A DNA stretch of 64,000 bases from Flavobacteriaceae bacterium. GTDB taxonomy: Bacteria; Bacteroidota; Bacteroidia; Flavobacteriales; Flavobacteriaceae. Position 1 is the stretch's first letter. Each line of letters opens with the position of its first letter. The stretch is from contig CANBOV010000002.1 of the NCBI GenBank assembly GCA_947371275.1, positions 1 through 64,000 on the forward strand, given 5' to 3'. The notes under the pieces were generated by a model. That model saw only the letters and a list, made by a program, of their open reading frames with translations, did not search any database and was not told the origin of the DNA. Made by a program: the position numbers and the translations under genes. Shown here piece by piece: positions 10,845-20,736 of this stretch.

Positions 10845-12917
10845 TTATTCTTTTAACAGTTTTTGCAATTGCAATTTCTCATTCTCATTAAGTGACGACA
10901 TTAAAGTTTCAAAAATTGTTTTATACCCTTCTAAGGCCAATAATTCTCTAATTTTTTCTCTTGCGAATTTACTGAATTGCCATTTATAGTGGGTAGTGGC
11001 ATTGACTAAATTTTTTAAGACGTTGCTATCTTTATCACTTATTGTGAGTGCATTCATAATGGCATTTTGACGTACGGAACTTTCATACTTGGCAGAGGTA
11101 TAGTCCACTAATTCATCGTAGTACTTTGTTTTTTCGTCAGTTTGACCTTCAATCGAAAATATAGAAAAAGTTAAAAACAAAATGCGCAAGCTTTTGTCAT
11201 TTCCTCCAATCCAATTTTGCGCTTTACTCAAATATAGGTTTCGGCTATCGGGAAAATTTTTCCACAGATTCATAAACGCGATTTCTTTGGTATCATAGGA
11301 GTCATCCTCTAATAATGATTCGTATCTAGATTTGAACTCAGCGGGTATTTCTTCTGTAAATTCAGCTACTGATTGACGTACTTTAAGGTCGTTTGTTTCT
11401 AAAGCCAAAGCGAGTAATTCTCTTTTATCTTCATAAGGAATGAATTTCATTTGATACAGAATTTCAGTTTTAATGGGATAAAACACCTTTGATTTCAGCA
11501 ATTTACTGTAGGTTTCTTTATTTTCAGCGAATGTTTTTTTGCGAAGTTGTTGGGTTTCAAATAGCGTTTGCATGAAGGCATTTTTCTTCAGCAATGTATT
11601 GACTTCCTCTAGCGGAAAATGGTAGTCTTGTAACCAAATTTTCATAAATGCATCTGTATCAAACTTAGGCGCTACCTTTTTGATTTCTGCTAGAAAATCA
11701 TTGGTATCGACATTTTGGAATTGGTATTTATTGAGGTACTTTTTTACTGCTTTTTGAAATGCCTTTGGTCCGATTGACTCTCTAATGGTATGTAAAGCCC
11801 AAGCCCCTTTTTGGTAAAAGGATAAGGAACTTGCTTTTTCGTTCATCACTGCTATAGTATCGTTTTTGGCTGCATTTCGCAACTGAAGGGAGGAGCGGTA
11901 GAGTTGGTGGTAAAAATAATCCTCCCCAAATATTTGGCGTTCGGCCAAAAGTGCATAGTAGGTTGCAAAACCTTCTTGAAGCCAATGATGTTTACCTGAT
12001 TTGGCTGTAATTAAATCCCCAAACCACTGATGAGCCAATTCGTGGGCGTTTACATTTACATAATTTCGATCGTTAAAATCGGTATTGTCAATTACGAAAT
12101 CTTGAGCAAAAATAGTTGCGGTGGTATTTTCCATACCGGCATATAAAAAGTCTTCGACTGGAATTTGCTTGTAAATTTTCCAAGGATAGGTTACTCCAAT
12201 TTCGTTTTCTAAATAATCAAATACCTCTTTGGAATAGCGATATGTAGGTTCAAACTTAGAGGTGTCTTTTGGTTGGATAAACATTTGCAAAGGAACATCT
12301 GACTTAGAGCCTACCGTTTTATTGCGGAAGTCTCCTATGGCAACAGCAACCAAGTAGGAACTCATGGGATTCTCCATTTCGTAAGTCCAAATTTTAAAGT
12401 TGGTTTTTTCAGGAACCACTTTTTTCAGTACACCGTTTGCTATTACCACAAAATCTTTGTCGTAGCACACTTGTAAATTAAAAATGACTTTTTCGTTTGG
12501 ATCATCAAAACTAGGCAACCAGTGGCTGGTGTATTTTCCTTGTCCTTGTGTCCATATTTGGCGTTTATCTCCTTCTCCGTTGAAATACATTGTTTGCTTG
12601 GGAAAAGCAGTATAACTAAAACTTACCCAATTCTTTCCATTTTTAAATCCTTCGAAAAGTAAAAGCTCCTTATGATTATTTATATACCTAACCGGCTTGT
12701 TGTTGACTAAAACATGATCAAAATCCATGTTTTTAGCATCAATACGAATGGTATCAATGTTTTTGAGTACTTTGAAATGATATACCACTGCCCCCACTAC
12801 TTTCTTCATTGTAGCATCGGGAACCACCATAGCTTGAGCGGTTAAAAAATCCACTTTAGTTGTTTGCTGAGCAAAAGTGACAACGCTGAAAAGCAGTAAT
12901 AAAAGTGTGCGCATCAT
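10845..12917 (-). CDS. M1 family metallopeptidase (aminopeptidase N-like)
   Basis: Zinc aminopeptidase. The 690-aa protein begins with a clear signal peptide (MRTLLLLLFSVVTFAQQT), so it is exported. The exopeptidase loop GMENTT (~262) and the zinc site HELAHQWFGD with the downstream Glu in WLQEGFATYY (~292-320) are intact. The C-terminal half is a helical HEAT-like region. Two Met codons open the ORF; either could start, and the second gives the tighter signal peptide. It is the first gene of a pair with the patatin lipase. A likely role is peptide scavenging in the periplasm. Confidence 0.93.
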   Translation of the reverse strand: MMRTLLLLLFSVVTFAQQTTKVDFLTAQAMVVPDATMKKVVGAVVYHFKVLKNIDTIRIDAKNMDFDHVLVNNKPVRYINNHKELLLFEGFKNGKNWVSFSYTAFPKQTMYFNGEGDKRQIWTQGQGKYTSHWLPSFDDPNEKVIFNLQVCYDKDFVVIANGVLKKVVPEKTNFKIWTYEMENPMSSYLVAVAIGDFRNKTVGSKSDVPLQMFIQPKDTSKFEPTYRYSKEVFDYLENEIGVTYPWKIYKQIPVEDFLYAGMENTTATIFAQDFVIDNTDFNDRNYVNVNAHELAHQWFGDLITAKSGKHHWLQEGFATYYALLAERQIFGEDYFYHQLYRSSLQLRNAAKNDTIAVMNEKASSLSFYQKGAWALHTIRESIGPKAFQKAVKKYLNKYQFQNVDTNDFLAEIKKVAPKFDTDAFMKIWLQDYHFPLEEVNTLLKKNAFMQTLFETQQLRKKTFAENKETYSKLLKSKVFYPIKTEILYQMKFIPYEDKRELLALALETNDLKVRQSVAEFTEEIPAEFKSRYESLLEDDSYDTKEIAFMNLWKNFPDSRNLYLSKAQNWIGGNDKSLRILFLTFSIFSIEGQTDEKTKYYDELVDYTSAKYESSVRQNAIMNALTISDKDSNVLKNLVNATTHYKWQFSKFAREKIRELLALEGYKTIFETLMSSLNENEKLQLQKLLKE

Positions 12918-13015
12918 ACTGAAATATAGAATACGAATATAAGCATTTTCAGCTTGTTCGCTTTTTTAATTTACAAATTAAAAAACTATATTCGCTATGA
13001 TTATTCAAACCATCA

Positions 13016-15127
13016 ATGATGTCCAATTCACTGCTTCAAACCCCCATAGAATACCTTAAAGGCGTAGGTCCTCAGCGAGGGGAATTGTTGCGCAAGGAGC
13101 TTGGCATACACCGGTATGAAGACTTGCTTAATTTTTACCCTAACCGTTATATTGATCGAACGCGATATTATAGAGTTAATGAATTAAACAATAATGTAGC
13201 AGAAGTACAAATCATCGGTAGAATTATCAACATTAAAACGGTTGAATTTGGCAAAGCCAAAAAAAGGTTAGTGGCTAGTTTTGTTGATGAAACAGGGCAA
13301 ATAGAGCTTACTTGGTTTCAGGGGCATAAATGGATTCGGGACACTTTAAAATTAAACACGCTCTACGTTATTTTTGGAAAAGTAACGAATTTCAATGGGC
13401 AATATAGCATGGCACATCCTGAGATGGAATTACAGAGCGAACATGAAAATAGCTTACGATCGGCCATGCAACCGGTGTATCCCTCTACTGAAACTTTAAC
13501 CAACAGAGGAATTTCAAATAGGGTAATTAATAAGATGATGCAGCAGGTATTTTTAGAAACCCAAGCCAAATTTGCAGAAACCTTACCACTGTATTTGTTA
13601 GAAAATTTAAAATTGATTCCGAAAAACGAGGCATTATTCAACATACATTTCCCTAAAAGTCCTGATTTGTTGGCTAAAGCTCAATTTAGATTGAAATTTG
13701 AAGAATTGTTTTTTATACAATTGCAATTAATTACAAAAAATTTAGTTCAGAAGCATAAAATCAAAGGGCATCCCTTCACTATTGTTGGACGACATTTCAA
13801 TAATTTCTATCAGAAACATTTGCCATTTGAATTGACCAATGCACAGAAAAAAGTAGTAAAAGAAATTAGAAATGACATGGGCACCAATGCTCAAATGAAC
13901 CGATTGTTGCAAGGAGATGTAGGTTCAGGAAAAACTATAGTAGCCTTAATGTCTATGTTGATAGCTTTAGACAATGGATTTCAAAGTTGTTTAATGGCTC
14001 CCACCGAAATTTTGGCTAACCAACATTATCATGGCCTAACTGAGTTGGCTAAAGACCTCAACATAAACATCAAAATTCTTACAGGTTCTACTAAAACCAT
14101 AGAACGGAAGGCTATACACGAGGCCCTAGAAAACGGTTCGCTACATATCTTAATTGGCACTCATGCGCTGTTAGAGGATAAAGTACAATTTCAAAACTTA
14201 GGATTGGCAATTATTGATGAGCAGCATCGTTTTGGAGTTGAACAGCGTTCGAAGCTTTGGAAGAAAAACAATATACCGCCCCACATTTTGGTTATGACTG
14301 CAACCCCTATTCCAAGGACTTTGGCAATGAGTTTATATGGAGATTTAGACATTTCTGTTATTGATGAATTACCCCCAGGACGTAAACCCATACAAACGGT
14401 ACACCGCTATGACAGCAATCGGTTGAAAGTATGGAAATTCATTAGGGATGAAATTGCCAAAGGCCGTCAGATTTACATTGTATATCCCTTGATACAGGAA
14501 AGTGAAACAATGGATTACAAAGATTTGATTGATGGGTACGAAAGTATTTCCCGAGATTTTCCTTTACCAAACTATAGCATTTCTATAGTACACGGTAAAA
14601 TGAAGCCTGCCGATAAAGATGCTGAAATGAAACGATTTGCCGAAGGAAAAACCAATATTATGGTTGCTACTACGGTAATTGAAGTGGGTGTTAACATTCC
14701 CAATGCCAGTGTAATGATTATTGAAAGTGCTGAGCGATTTGGATTGTCTCAATTACATCAATTGCGCGGTCGTGTAGGTAGAGGTGCCGAACAAAGTTAT
14801 TGTATTTTGATGACCTCTTTTAAATTATCAGCTGATAGCAAAATCCGTTTAGAAACCATGTGTACTACCAACGATGGTTTTGAAATAGCAGAAGTTGATT
14901 TGAAGCTCCGAGGTCCGGGAGACCTTATGGGTAAACAGCAAAGTGGCGTCCTAAATCTACAAATAGCTGACTTAGTAAAAGACAAAGATATCTTGCTTTT
15001 GGCACGACAAAAAGCTTTAGAATTATTGAAACGAGATCCTTCCATGGAATTAATAGAACATCAAAGCCTGCGAGGGGCTTTTATAGAATTAACTAAGAAG
15101 AAAAATATATGGAATTATATTAGCTAA
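13016..15127 (+). CDS. recG: ATP-dependent DNA helicase RecG
   Basis: Branched-DNA translocase that remodels stalled forks and Holliday junctions. At 703 aa it has normal length. The N-terminal wedge/OB domain begins with TPIEYLKGVGPQRGELLRKE. Walker A is LLQGDVGSGKTIVAL (~298-312) and the DExH box is IIDEQHRFGVEQR (~397). The RecG-type C-terminal motifs are HQLRGRVGRG and LKLRGPGDLMGKQQSG. The start is ATG 13016 or the adjacent ATG 13019. It is divergent from the M1 peptidase across a ~100-bp spacer. Confidence 0.97.
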   Translation: MMSNSLLQTPIEYLKGVGPQRGELLRKELGIHRYEDLLNFYPNRYIDRTRYYRVNELNNNVAEVQIIGRIINIKTVEFGKAKKRLVASFVDETGQIELTWFQGHKWIRDTLKLNTLYVIFGKVTNFNGQYSMAHPEMELQSEHENSLRSAMQPVYPSTETLTNRGISNRVINKMMQQVFLETQAKFAETLPLYLLENLKLIPKNEALFNIHFPKSPDLLAKAQFRLKFEELFFIQLQLITKNLVQKHKIKGHPFTIVGRHFNNFYQKHLPFELTNAQKKVVKEIRNDMGTNAQMNRLLQGDVGSGKTIVALMSMLIALDNGFQSCLMAPTEILANQHYHGLTELAKDLNINIKILTGSTKTIERKAIHEALENGSLHILIGTHALLEDKVQFQNLGLAIIDEQHRFGVEQRSKLWKKNNIPPHILVMTATPIPRTLAMSLYGDLDISVIDELPPGRKPIQTVHRYDSNRLKVWKFIRDEIAKGRQIYIVYPLIQESETMDYKDLIDGYESISRDFPLPNYSISIVHGKMKPADKDAEMKRFAEGKTNIMVATTVIEVGVNIPNASVMIIESAERFGLSQLHQLRGRVGRGAEQSYCILMTSFKLSADSKIRLETMCTTNDGFEIAEVDLKLRGPGDLMGKQQSGVLNLQIADLVKDKDILLLARQKALELLKRDPSMELIEHQSLRGAFIELTKKKNIWNYIS

Positions 15128-15187
15128 AACATCCATTACAACTGTTAAATAAATTCAAAGTATAACGCCACTTTCATTGCTAAGAAG

Positions 15188-15195
15188 TAGTTTTG
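15188..15195 (+). promoter_or_regulatory. Candidate -7 box of the RND efflux operon
   Basis: TAGTTTTG fits TAnnTTTG and lies 24 bp before the first possible ATG of the adaptor gene. No convincing -33 TTTG at the right distance, so it may be weak or activator-dependent. Confidence 0.35.
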
Positions 15196-15219
15196 TACTA
15201 CTGACTACCACACTATTAA

Positions 15220-16287
15220 ATGCACTTTATTTACATGAAATCAAAATACATTTTTATAACACTTTTAATCGTCACTTTAGGATGTTTGATTGGTTACCGA
15301 ATAACCAAAAACAAGGAAGAAAATAGCAAAGAAAAAGAGGGTAAAAAACCTCCGATTACAGTCACTGGTCTTGTGGTAAAACCGCAAGATTTCTCAAATA
15401 CTCTTTCGCTTTCTGGTTCGATTGAAGCCAATGAACAAATTGAGATCCGAAGTGAGGTATCTGGCATAGTTGAAACTATCTTATTTAGTGAAGGAAGTCA
15501 AGTTAGCAAAGGACAAGTGTTACTTAAAGTTAACGACATTGAACTAAGAGCACAATTGGCTCAAGCAAAAACAAAAGAAAGTCTGGCTTCTGAAAATGAA
15601 AGGAGAGCTAAACTTTTATTACAAAAGGAAGCCATAAGTCAGGAAGAATATGACATTGCTAGCGCCGATTATCGAACTACAAAATCCCAAACACAATTAA
15701 TACAAGCTCAAATTGGCAAAACATCGATAAGAGCCCCTTTTTCTGGAAAAATTGGGTTGCGTACTATTTCACCGGGCACCTATGTAACCCCAACTACAAT
15801 GATTGCTAATTTGGTAAATACTAATCCTCTGAAGGTGACATTCTCACTACCCGAAAAATATGCATCTCAAATTGGCAATGGAGCAAAAATCACCTTTACA
15901 GTACCTAATTTAACGGATAAATTTACAGCAAAAATTTATGCTTTAGAACCGGGAATTGAATTAGCTACTAGAACTTTAAAAATTAGAGCTGTAACAGACA
16001 ATGTAACTGGTAAATTATTACCAGGAACTTTCGCTACAATTGAACTACCCTTAAAAAATAATAAAGATGCAATCATTATTCCTACAGAGGCAATAGTGCC
16101 TATTCAAGATGGGAAGAAAGTATTTATTGCAAATAACGGACAGGCAAAAGAAGTAAAAGTAGCAACCTTGGCTAGGACTGACAAAGATGTTGTCATTATT
16201 TCTGGATTAAAAATAGGTGATACGGTATTGACTTCTGGAGTAATGTCTTTAAAGGATGAAGCAGCAATCAAAGTAAAAATCAAGTAA
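15220..16287 (+). CDS. RND efflux periplasmic adaptor (membrane fusion protein)
   Basis: Links the inner-membrane pump encoded next to an outer-membrane TolC channel. The 355-aa protein has a single N-terminal hydrophobic anchor (IFITLLIVTLGCLIGY). The LGC could be a lipobox but does not fit the consensus well. A biotinyl-lipoyl-like hairpin half (IRSEVSGIVETILFSEGSQV) comes next, then a coiled coil (~105-165), the second half (IRAPFSGKIGLRTISPG) and beta-barrel/MP domains. Start may be ATG 15220 or ATG 15235; the second places the Lys residues directly before the membrane segment. First gene of a three-gene operon. Confidence 0.93.
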   Translation: MHFIYMKSKYIFITLLIVTLGCLIGYRITKNKEENSKEKEGKKPPITVTGLVVKPQDFSNTLSLSGSIEANEQIEIRSEVSGIVETILFSEGSQVSKGQVLLKVNDIELRAQLAQAKTKESLASENERRAKLLLQKEAISQEEYDIASADYRTTKSQTQLIQAQIGKTSIRAPFSGKIGLRTISPGTYVTPTTMIANLVNTNPLKVTFSLPEKYASQIGNGAKITFTVPNLTDKFTAKIYALEPGIELATRTLKIRAVTDNVTGKLLPGTFATIELPLKNNKDAIIIPTEAIVPIQDGKKVFIANNGQAKEVKVATLARTDKDVVIISGLKIGDTVLTSGVMSLKDEAAIKVKIK

Positions 16288-16305
16288 ACTTTAGAAACTA
16301 AACTT

Positions 16306-19300
16306 ATGAGTTTATCTACCTTAAGTATAAAACGACCGGTTTTTACAATTGTCATTAACTTGACCATTATCCTTTTTGGGATTATTGGTTACAGTTATTT
16401 GGGTGTTCGAGAATTTCCTTCAATTGATCCTGCACAAATATCGGTTCGAACTAATTACACGGGAGCTAATGCAGATATTATTGAATCACAAATCACGGAG
16501 CCTCTAGAAAAAGCCATTAACTCTATTGACGGCATACGAAACATCACGTCTTCTAGTAATCAAGGCTCTAGTATTATTACCATCGAATTTAAATTAGAAA
16601 AAAATTTGGAGGAAGCCGCTAATGATGTTCGAGATAAAGTTTCCCAAGCAATAAAAAGCTTGCCTCAAGACATCGATGCACCACCAGTAGTTGCAAAGGC
16701 TGATGCCGATTCAGATCCTATAATTTCTATGACTGTTCAAAGTAATACTAAGAATGTTTTGGAATTGAGTGATTATGCTGAAAATGTTATTGCGGAACGA
16801 TTACAAACTATACCGGGAGTAAGCAGTGTTCAAATATGGGGTCAAAAACGATATTCCATGCGCTTATGGATAGATCCCGTTAAATTATCCTCTTATGGTG
16901 TAACCGTTTCAGATGTACGAACCGCTTTAGAAAAGCAAAATGTAGAATTGCCTTCAGGAAAATTGACAGGAGCCAACACAGAGCTTACAGTCAAAACTAT
17001 GGGTAATTTAGCTAAGCCCGAAGAATTTAATAACATTGTCATTTCGGCTGATGGAAATAAAATTGTTCGTCTTAGTGACATAGGCTATGCTGAATTAGGG
17101 GCCGAAAATTTAGAAACGCAATTAAAAACAAATAATCAGCCAATGGTTGGTTTGGCTGTTATCCCTCAACCGGGTACTAATTATTTGGAAATTGCAAAGC
17201 AATTTTACAAACAATATGACATTTTCAAAAAAGAGTTACCTAAAGATATTCAGATTAATGTGGCTTTAGACACTACATTGTTCATTAAAAAATCGGTTAT
17301 AGAAGTTGCTGAAACTTTGTTGATTTCTATACTTTTAGTGATTCTAATCATCTTTTTATTCTTTAGAGATTGGGCTATTGCCTTTCGTCCGCTAATCGAT
17401 ATCCCTGTTTCATTAATTGCTACATTTTTTATTATGTACTTATGTGGTTTCTCGGTTAACGTTTTAACCCTTTTGGCTATTGTTCTGGCTACAGGACTGG
17501 TAGTCGATGATGGAATCGTTGTTACAGAAAACATTTTTAAAAAAGTTGAACAAGGTATGTCTCCAATTGAAGCTGCTATCAAAGGTTCGAATGAAATTTT
17601 CTTTGCGGTAATTTCAATCTCCATTACTTTGGCTGCTGTGTTTTTACCGATAATCTTTTTAGAAGGATTTGTGGGTAGGTTGTTTAGAGAATTTGGGGTC
17701 GTCATTGGCGCAGCGGTATTAATTTCGGCATTTGTATCTTTAACATTGACTCCTATGTTAAACGCGTACTTGATGAAAGGTGGAGAGCAGAAAAAAACCA
17801 AATTCTATACCTTTACTGAGCCTTATTTTGAAGGACTAAACAAAGGATACGCTAGTGCATTAGAGCGATTTATGCAAAAAAAGTGGTTAAGCTTTCCCAT
17901 TGTAATTATATGTTTTGGCTTGATACTTTTATTTTTTAAAATCATTCCCAAAGAGACGGCACCCTATGATGATCGAAGTTTGGTTATTGTTGGTGTTTCG
18001 ACACCGGAAGGAGCTACTTATGACTATACAGACCGTTTTATGACAGATTTATCAAAGTTGATAGACGATTCAATTCCGGAGAAAAAAATTGCCTTGGTTA
18101 TTACTGCTCCTGGATTTGCATCATCTTCTGTCAATAGTGGAAGGGTTAGATTGGCACTTAAAGACCCTGAAGATAGACAAAAGTCCCAGAAAGAAATTGC
18201 GGATAATTTAACTAAATGGACTAAGAAATATTCACAGGCCAAAGTTACCGTTTCAGAGCAACCTACTATCGCTGTAAATAAAAAAGGCGGGCTTCCGATA
18301 CAGTATATTATTCAAGCACCTAATTTTGAAAAACTTCGGGAGAAAATTCCGCAATTTATAGACTTGGCGAATCAGAATGATACCTTTTCAAATGTCGACG
18401 TGAATTTGAAATTCAACAAACCAGAAATTAATGTGACCATAGACCGGGAAAAAGCCGAGAGCTTGGGCATTTCTGTTTTGGATGTTGCCCAAACATTACA
18501 ATTGTCTTTAAGTGGACAACGATTTGGCTACTTTATGCGTAATGGCAAACAATACCAAGTTATAGGACAGTTTGATAAGAAGGACCGCGATGAACCTCTA
18601 GATTTAACTTCTATGTTTGTTAAAAACAATAAAGGAATATTAATCCAATTGGACAATGTAGTCAAAGTCGACGAACAAAGTAATCCACCACAATTGTATC
18701 ACAACAATCGTTATATGTCGGCCACCGTTTCGGCTGGATTAGCACCTGGTAAAAGTATCAGTGACGGAATTGAAGCAATGGATGAGATTAAATCTAAAGT
18801 ACTTGATAGTAGTTTTACTACTGATTTAGGTGGGGAATCAAGGGATTTTGTTGAAAGCAGTTCGAATACGATGTTTGCCTTTGGTTTAGCTTTGCTGTTA
18901 ATCTATTTGATATTGGCGGCCCAGTTTGAAAGTTTCATAGATCCTTTTATCATTATACTCACAGTTCCTATGGCTGTTGCTGGGGCTTTATTTTCTTTAT
19001 GGCTATTTGGCCAAACATGGAATATCTTTAGTCAAATAGGAACTGTGATGTTAATAGGATTAGTGACCAAAAACGGTATCTTAATTGTGGAATTTGCGAA
19101 CCAACTGCGAGAAAAAGGAATGTCTAAATATGATGCCATTATCCACGCATCAGAAGCAAGATTACGCCCCATCCTAATGACTAGTTTAGCTATAGCGTTG
19201 GGGGCTTTACCCATTGCCTTGTCGCTTGGAGCAGCTTCTACCAGCAGGATTGGAATGGGTGTAGTAATTGTAGGCGGAACTATTTTCTCTTTATTATTGA

Positions 19301-19392
19301 CCTTATTTGTTATTCCGTCTTTTTATATGATGTGGTCAAGGATCAAAAAACACCGTCCTGAATTTGATAACGTGGAAGCTTTGGAAAAATAA
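16306..19392 (+). CDS. RND efflux pump permease subunit (AcrB/HAE1 type)
   Basis: Proton-driven trimeric inner-membrane transporter exporting drugs or other amphiphiles. At 1028 aa it has standard HAE1 length. The pattern is TM1 (IKRPVFTIVINLTIILFGIIGY), a large periplasmic loop, TM2-6 and then the repeat half. TM4 carries the proton-relay Asp pair in GLVVDDGIVVTENIF (~398-412). The C-terminal half has GLVTKNGILIVEFANQLRE, the HAE1 signature. It lies 18 bp after the adaptor and 6 bp before TolC. Substrate range cannot be read from sequence, and no dedicated regulator gene is adjacent. Confidence 0.96.
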   Translation: MSLSTLSIKRPVFTIVINLTIILFGIIGYSYLGVREFPSIDPAQISVRTNYTGANADIIESQITEPLEKAINSIDGIRNITSSSNQGSSIITIEFKLEKNLEEAANDVRDKVSQAIKSLPQDIDAPPVVAKADADSDPIISMTVQSNTKNVLELSDYAENVIAERLQTIPGVSSVQIWGQKRYSMRLWIDPVKLSSYGVTVSDVRTALEKQNVELPSGKLTGANTELTVKTMGNLAKPEEFNNIVISADGNKIVRLSDIGYAELGAENLETQLKTNNQPMVGLAVIPQPGTNYLEIAKQFYKQYDIFKKELPKDIQINVALDTTLFIKKSVIEVAETLLISILLVILIIFLFFRDWAIAFRPLIDIPVSLIATFFIMYLCGFSVNVLTLLAIVLATGLVVDDGIVVTENIFKKVEQGMSPIEAAIKGSNEIFFAVISISITLAAVFLPIIFLEGFVGRLFREFGVVIGAAVLISAFVSLTLTPMLNAYLMKGGEQKKTKFYTFTEPYFEGLNKGYASALERFMQKKWLSFPIVIICFGLILLFFKIIPKETAPYDDRSLVIVGVSTPEGATYDYTDRFMTDLSKLIDDSIPEKKIALVITAPGFASSSVNSGRVRLALKDPEDRQKSQKEIADNLTKWTKKYSQAKVTVSEQPTIAVNKKGGLPIQYIIQAPNFEKLREKIPQFIDLANQNDTFSNVDVNLKFNKPEINVTIDREKAESLGISVLDVAQTLQLSLSGQRFGYFMRNGKQYQVIGQFDKKDRDEPLDLTSMFVKNNKGILIQLDNVVKVDEQSNPPQLYHNNRYMSATVSAGLAPGKSISDGIEAMDEIKSKVLDSSFTTDLGGESRDFVESSSNTMFAFGLALLLIYLILAAQFESFIDPFIIILTVPMAVAGALFSLWLFGQTWNIFSQIGTVMLIGLVTKNGILIVEFANQLREKGMSKYDAIIHASEARLRPILMTSLAIALGALPIALSLGAASTSRIGMGVVIVGGTIFSLLLTLFVIPSFYMMWSRIKKHRPEFDNVEALEK

Positions 19393-19398
19393 TTGATT

Positions 19399-20706
19399 AT
19401 GAAATTGAAACCCTTATATACAATCTTATTTCTCAGTTGCTTTATGCCTAGGTTACAAGCACAAGAACTATTGAAATTGGAAGATGCCGTAAAAATAGCC
19501 TTGGAAAACAATTTTGCAATTCGCATCGCGTCCAATACTTTAAAAATGTATGAAGCTAATGCAACTATAGGAAATGCAGGTATGTTGCCTAAAGTAACGG
19601 CGAACATACTAGACAATAACAGCATTCAAAATAGCTCTCAAACAAGACAAGACGGCACAAAAACGGAATTGAATAATGCCAAAAACAAAAGTTTAACCTA
19701 TGGCGTTGGCATAGATTGGACCGTGTTTGATGGTTTTAAAATGTTTGCTAAAAAAGGTCAGCTAGCCGAATTACAAAAGCTTGGCGACTCTAATCTCAAA
19801 CTTACTATTATTACTAAAATTAGCGATGTAAATACTACATATTTTGATTTGGTCCAGCAACAACAGCAGCTAGCTGCAATTGATAGTTCTCTAGTTATTT
19901 CCAACCAAAGATTAACCATTGCACAAAACCGATTTAGCATAGGCAAAGCGTCCAAATTAGAAGTTTTGAATGCCCAAGTCGATTTAAATACCGATCAAAC
20001 GGTACAATTAAAACAAAGGGAAATGCTGGCTAATACTAAAATAATACTGAATCAACTTTTAGCAAGAGATGTGAAAACAGCATTTTTTGTGGTGGAAGAA
20101 ATTGTTGTAGATAAAAATTTGTTGTTACCGGCCTTAACGGATTTAGCCCTCAAACAAAACCCGCAACTCGAAGCTCAAATAATTAATAAAAGAGTGGCAG
20201 AATTGCAGTTGAAGCAAGTAATAGGTAATCGTTATCCCTTACTCAAAGTTACTACTGGCTATAATTTTGCTGAGAGCCAATCCAGTTTAGGATTTACTTC
20301 ATCATCCTATGCAAGAGGATTAAATTATGGTTTTAGTGCTAGTCTGAATCTATTTGATGGGTTTGCTCAAAAACGTACAGAAAAAATTGCCAAATTGGAA
20401 ATTGAGAATTCTAAAATTGCAATAGACCAAGAATCAAATGCTTTGAAGGGTCAATTGGAAAGTGGCTATCAAACCTACATTACAAATATAGATTTGATGG
20501 ATTTGGAAGACAAAAATGAAGCCATTGCAAAACAGAATCTTGAAATTACACTTGAAAAATTTAGAATTGGTACTATAACTCCTATTGAGTTCAGAACAGC
20601 ACAATTGAATTTCATTAACGCTAAAGTTAGAAATACCATCGCTCAATTTCAGGCAAAACAATCTGAAATCAATTTAAAAGAATTGGCTGGAAATTTAAGT
20701 TTTTAA
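19399..20706 (+). CDS. TolC family outer-membrane efflux channel
   Basis: Outer-membrane exit duct for the RND pump encoded directly upstream. I use the ATG at 19399 rather than the track TTG at 19393, because the signal peptide (MKLKPLYTILFLSCFMPRLQAQ) then starts cleanly. The mature ~415 residues show the two structural repeats of the family with long amphipathic helices. An example is LTLEDAVKIALENN-like LEDAVKIALENNFAI at the N-terminus. Two barrel strands sit near YGFSASLNLFDGF. It completes an adaptor-pump-channel operon. Confidence 0.94.
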   Translation: MKLKPLYTILFLSCFMPRLQAQELLKLEDAVKIALENNFAIRIASNTLKMYEANATIGNAGMLPKVTANILDNNSIQNSSQTRQDGTKTELNNAKNKSLTYGVGIDWTVFDGFKMFAKKGQLAELQKLGDSNLKLTIITKISDVNTTYFDLVQQQQQLAAIDSSLVISNQRLTIAQNRFSIGKASKLEVLNAQVDLNTDQTVQLKQREMLANTKIILNQLLARDVKTAFFVVEEIVVDKNLLLPALTDLALKQNPQLEAQIINKRVAELQLKQVIGNRYPLLKVTTGYNFAESQSSLGFTSSSYARGLNYGFSASLNLFDGFAQKRTEKIAKLEIENSKIAIDQESNALKGQLESGYQTYITNIDLMDLEDKNEAIAKQNLEITLEKFRIGTITPIEFRTAQLNFINAKVRNTIAQFQAKQSEINLKELAGNLSF

Positions 20707-20736
20707 AATAGTTTCGAATTAACAACCTGCTATATA

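Noticed and set aside
17250-17801. 183-aa minus-strand ORF inside the RND pump gene
   Set aside because: Antisense shadow; the opposite strand encodes well-conserved TM segments.
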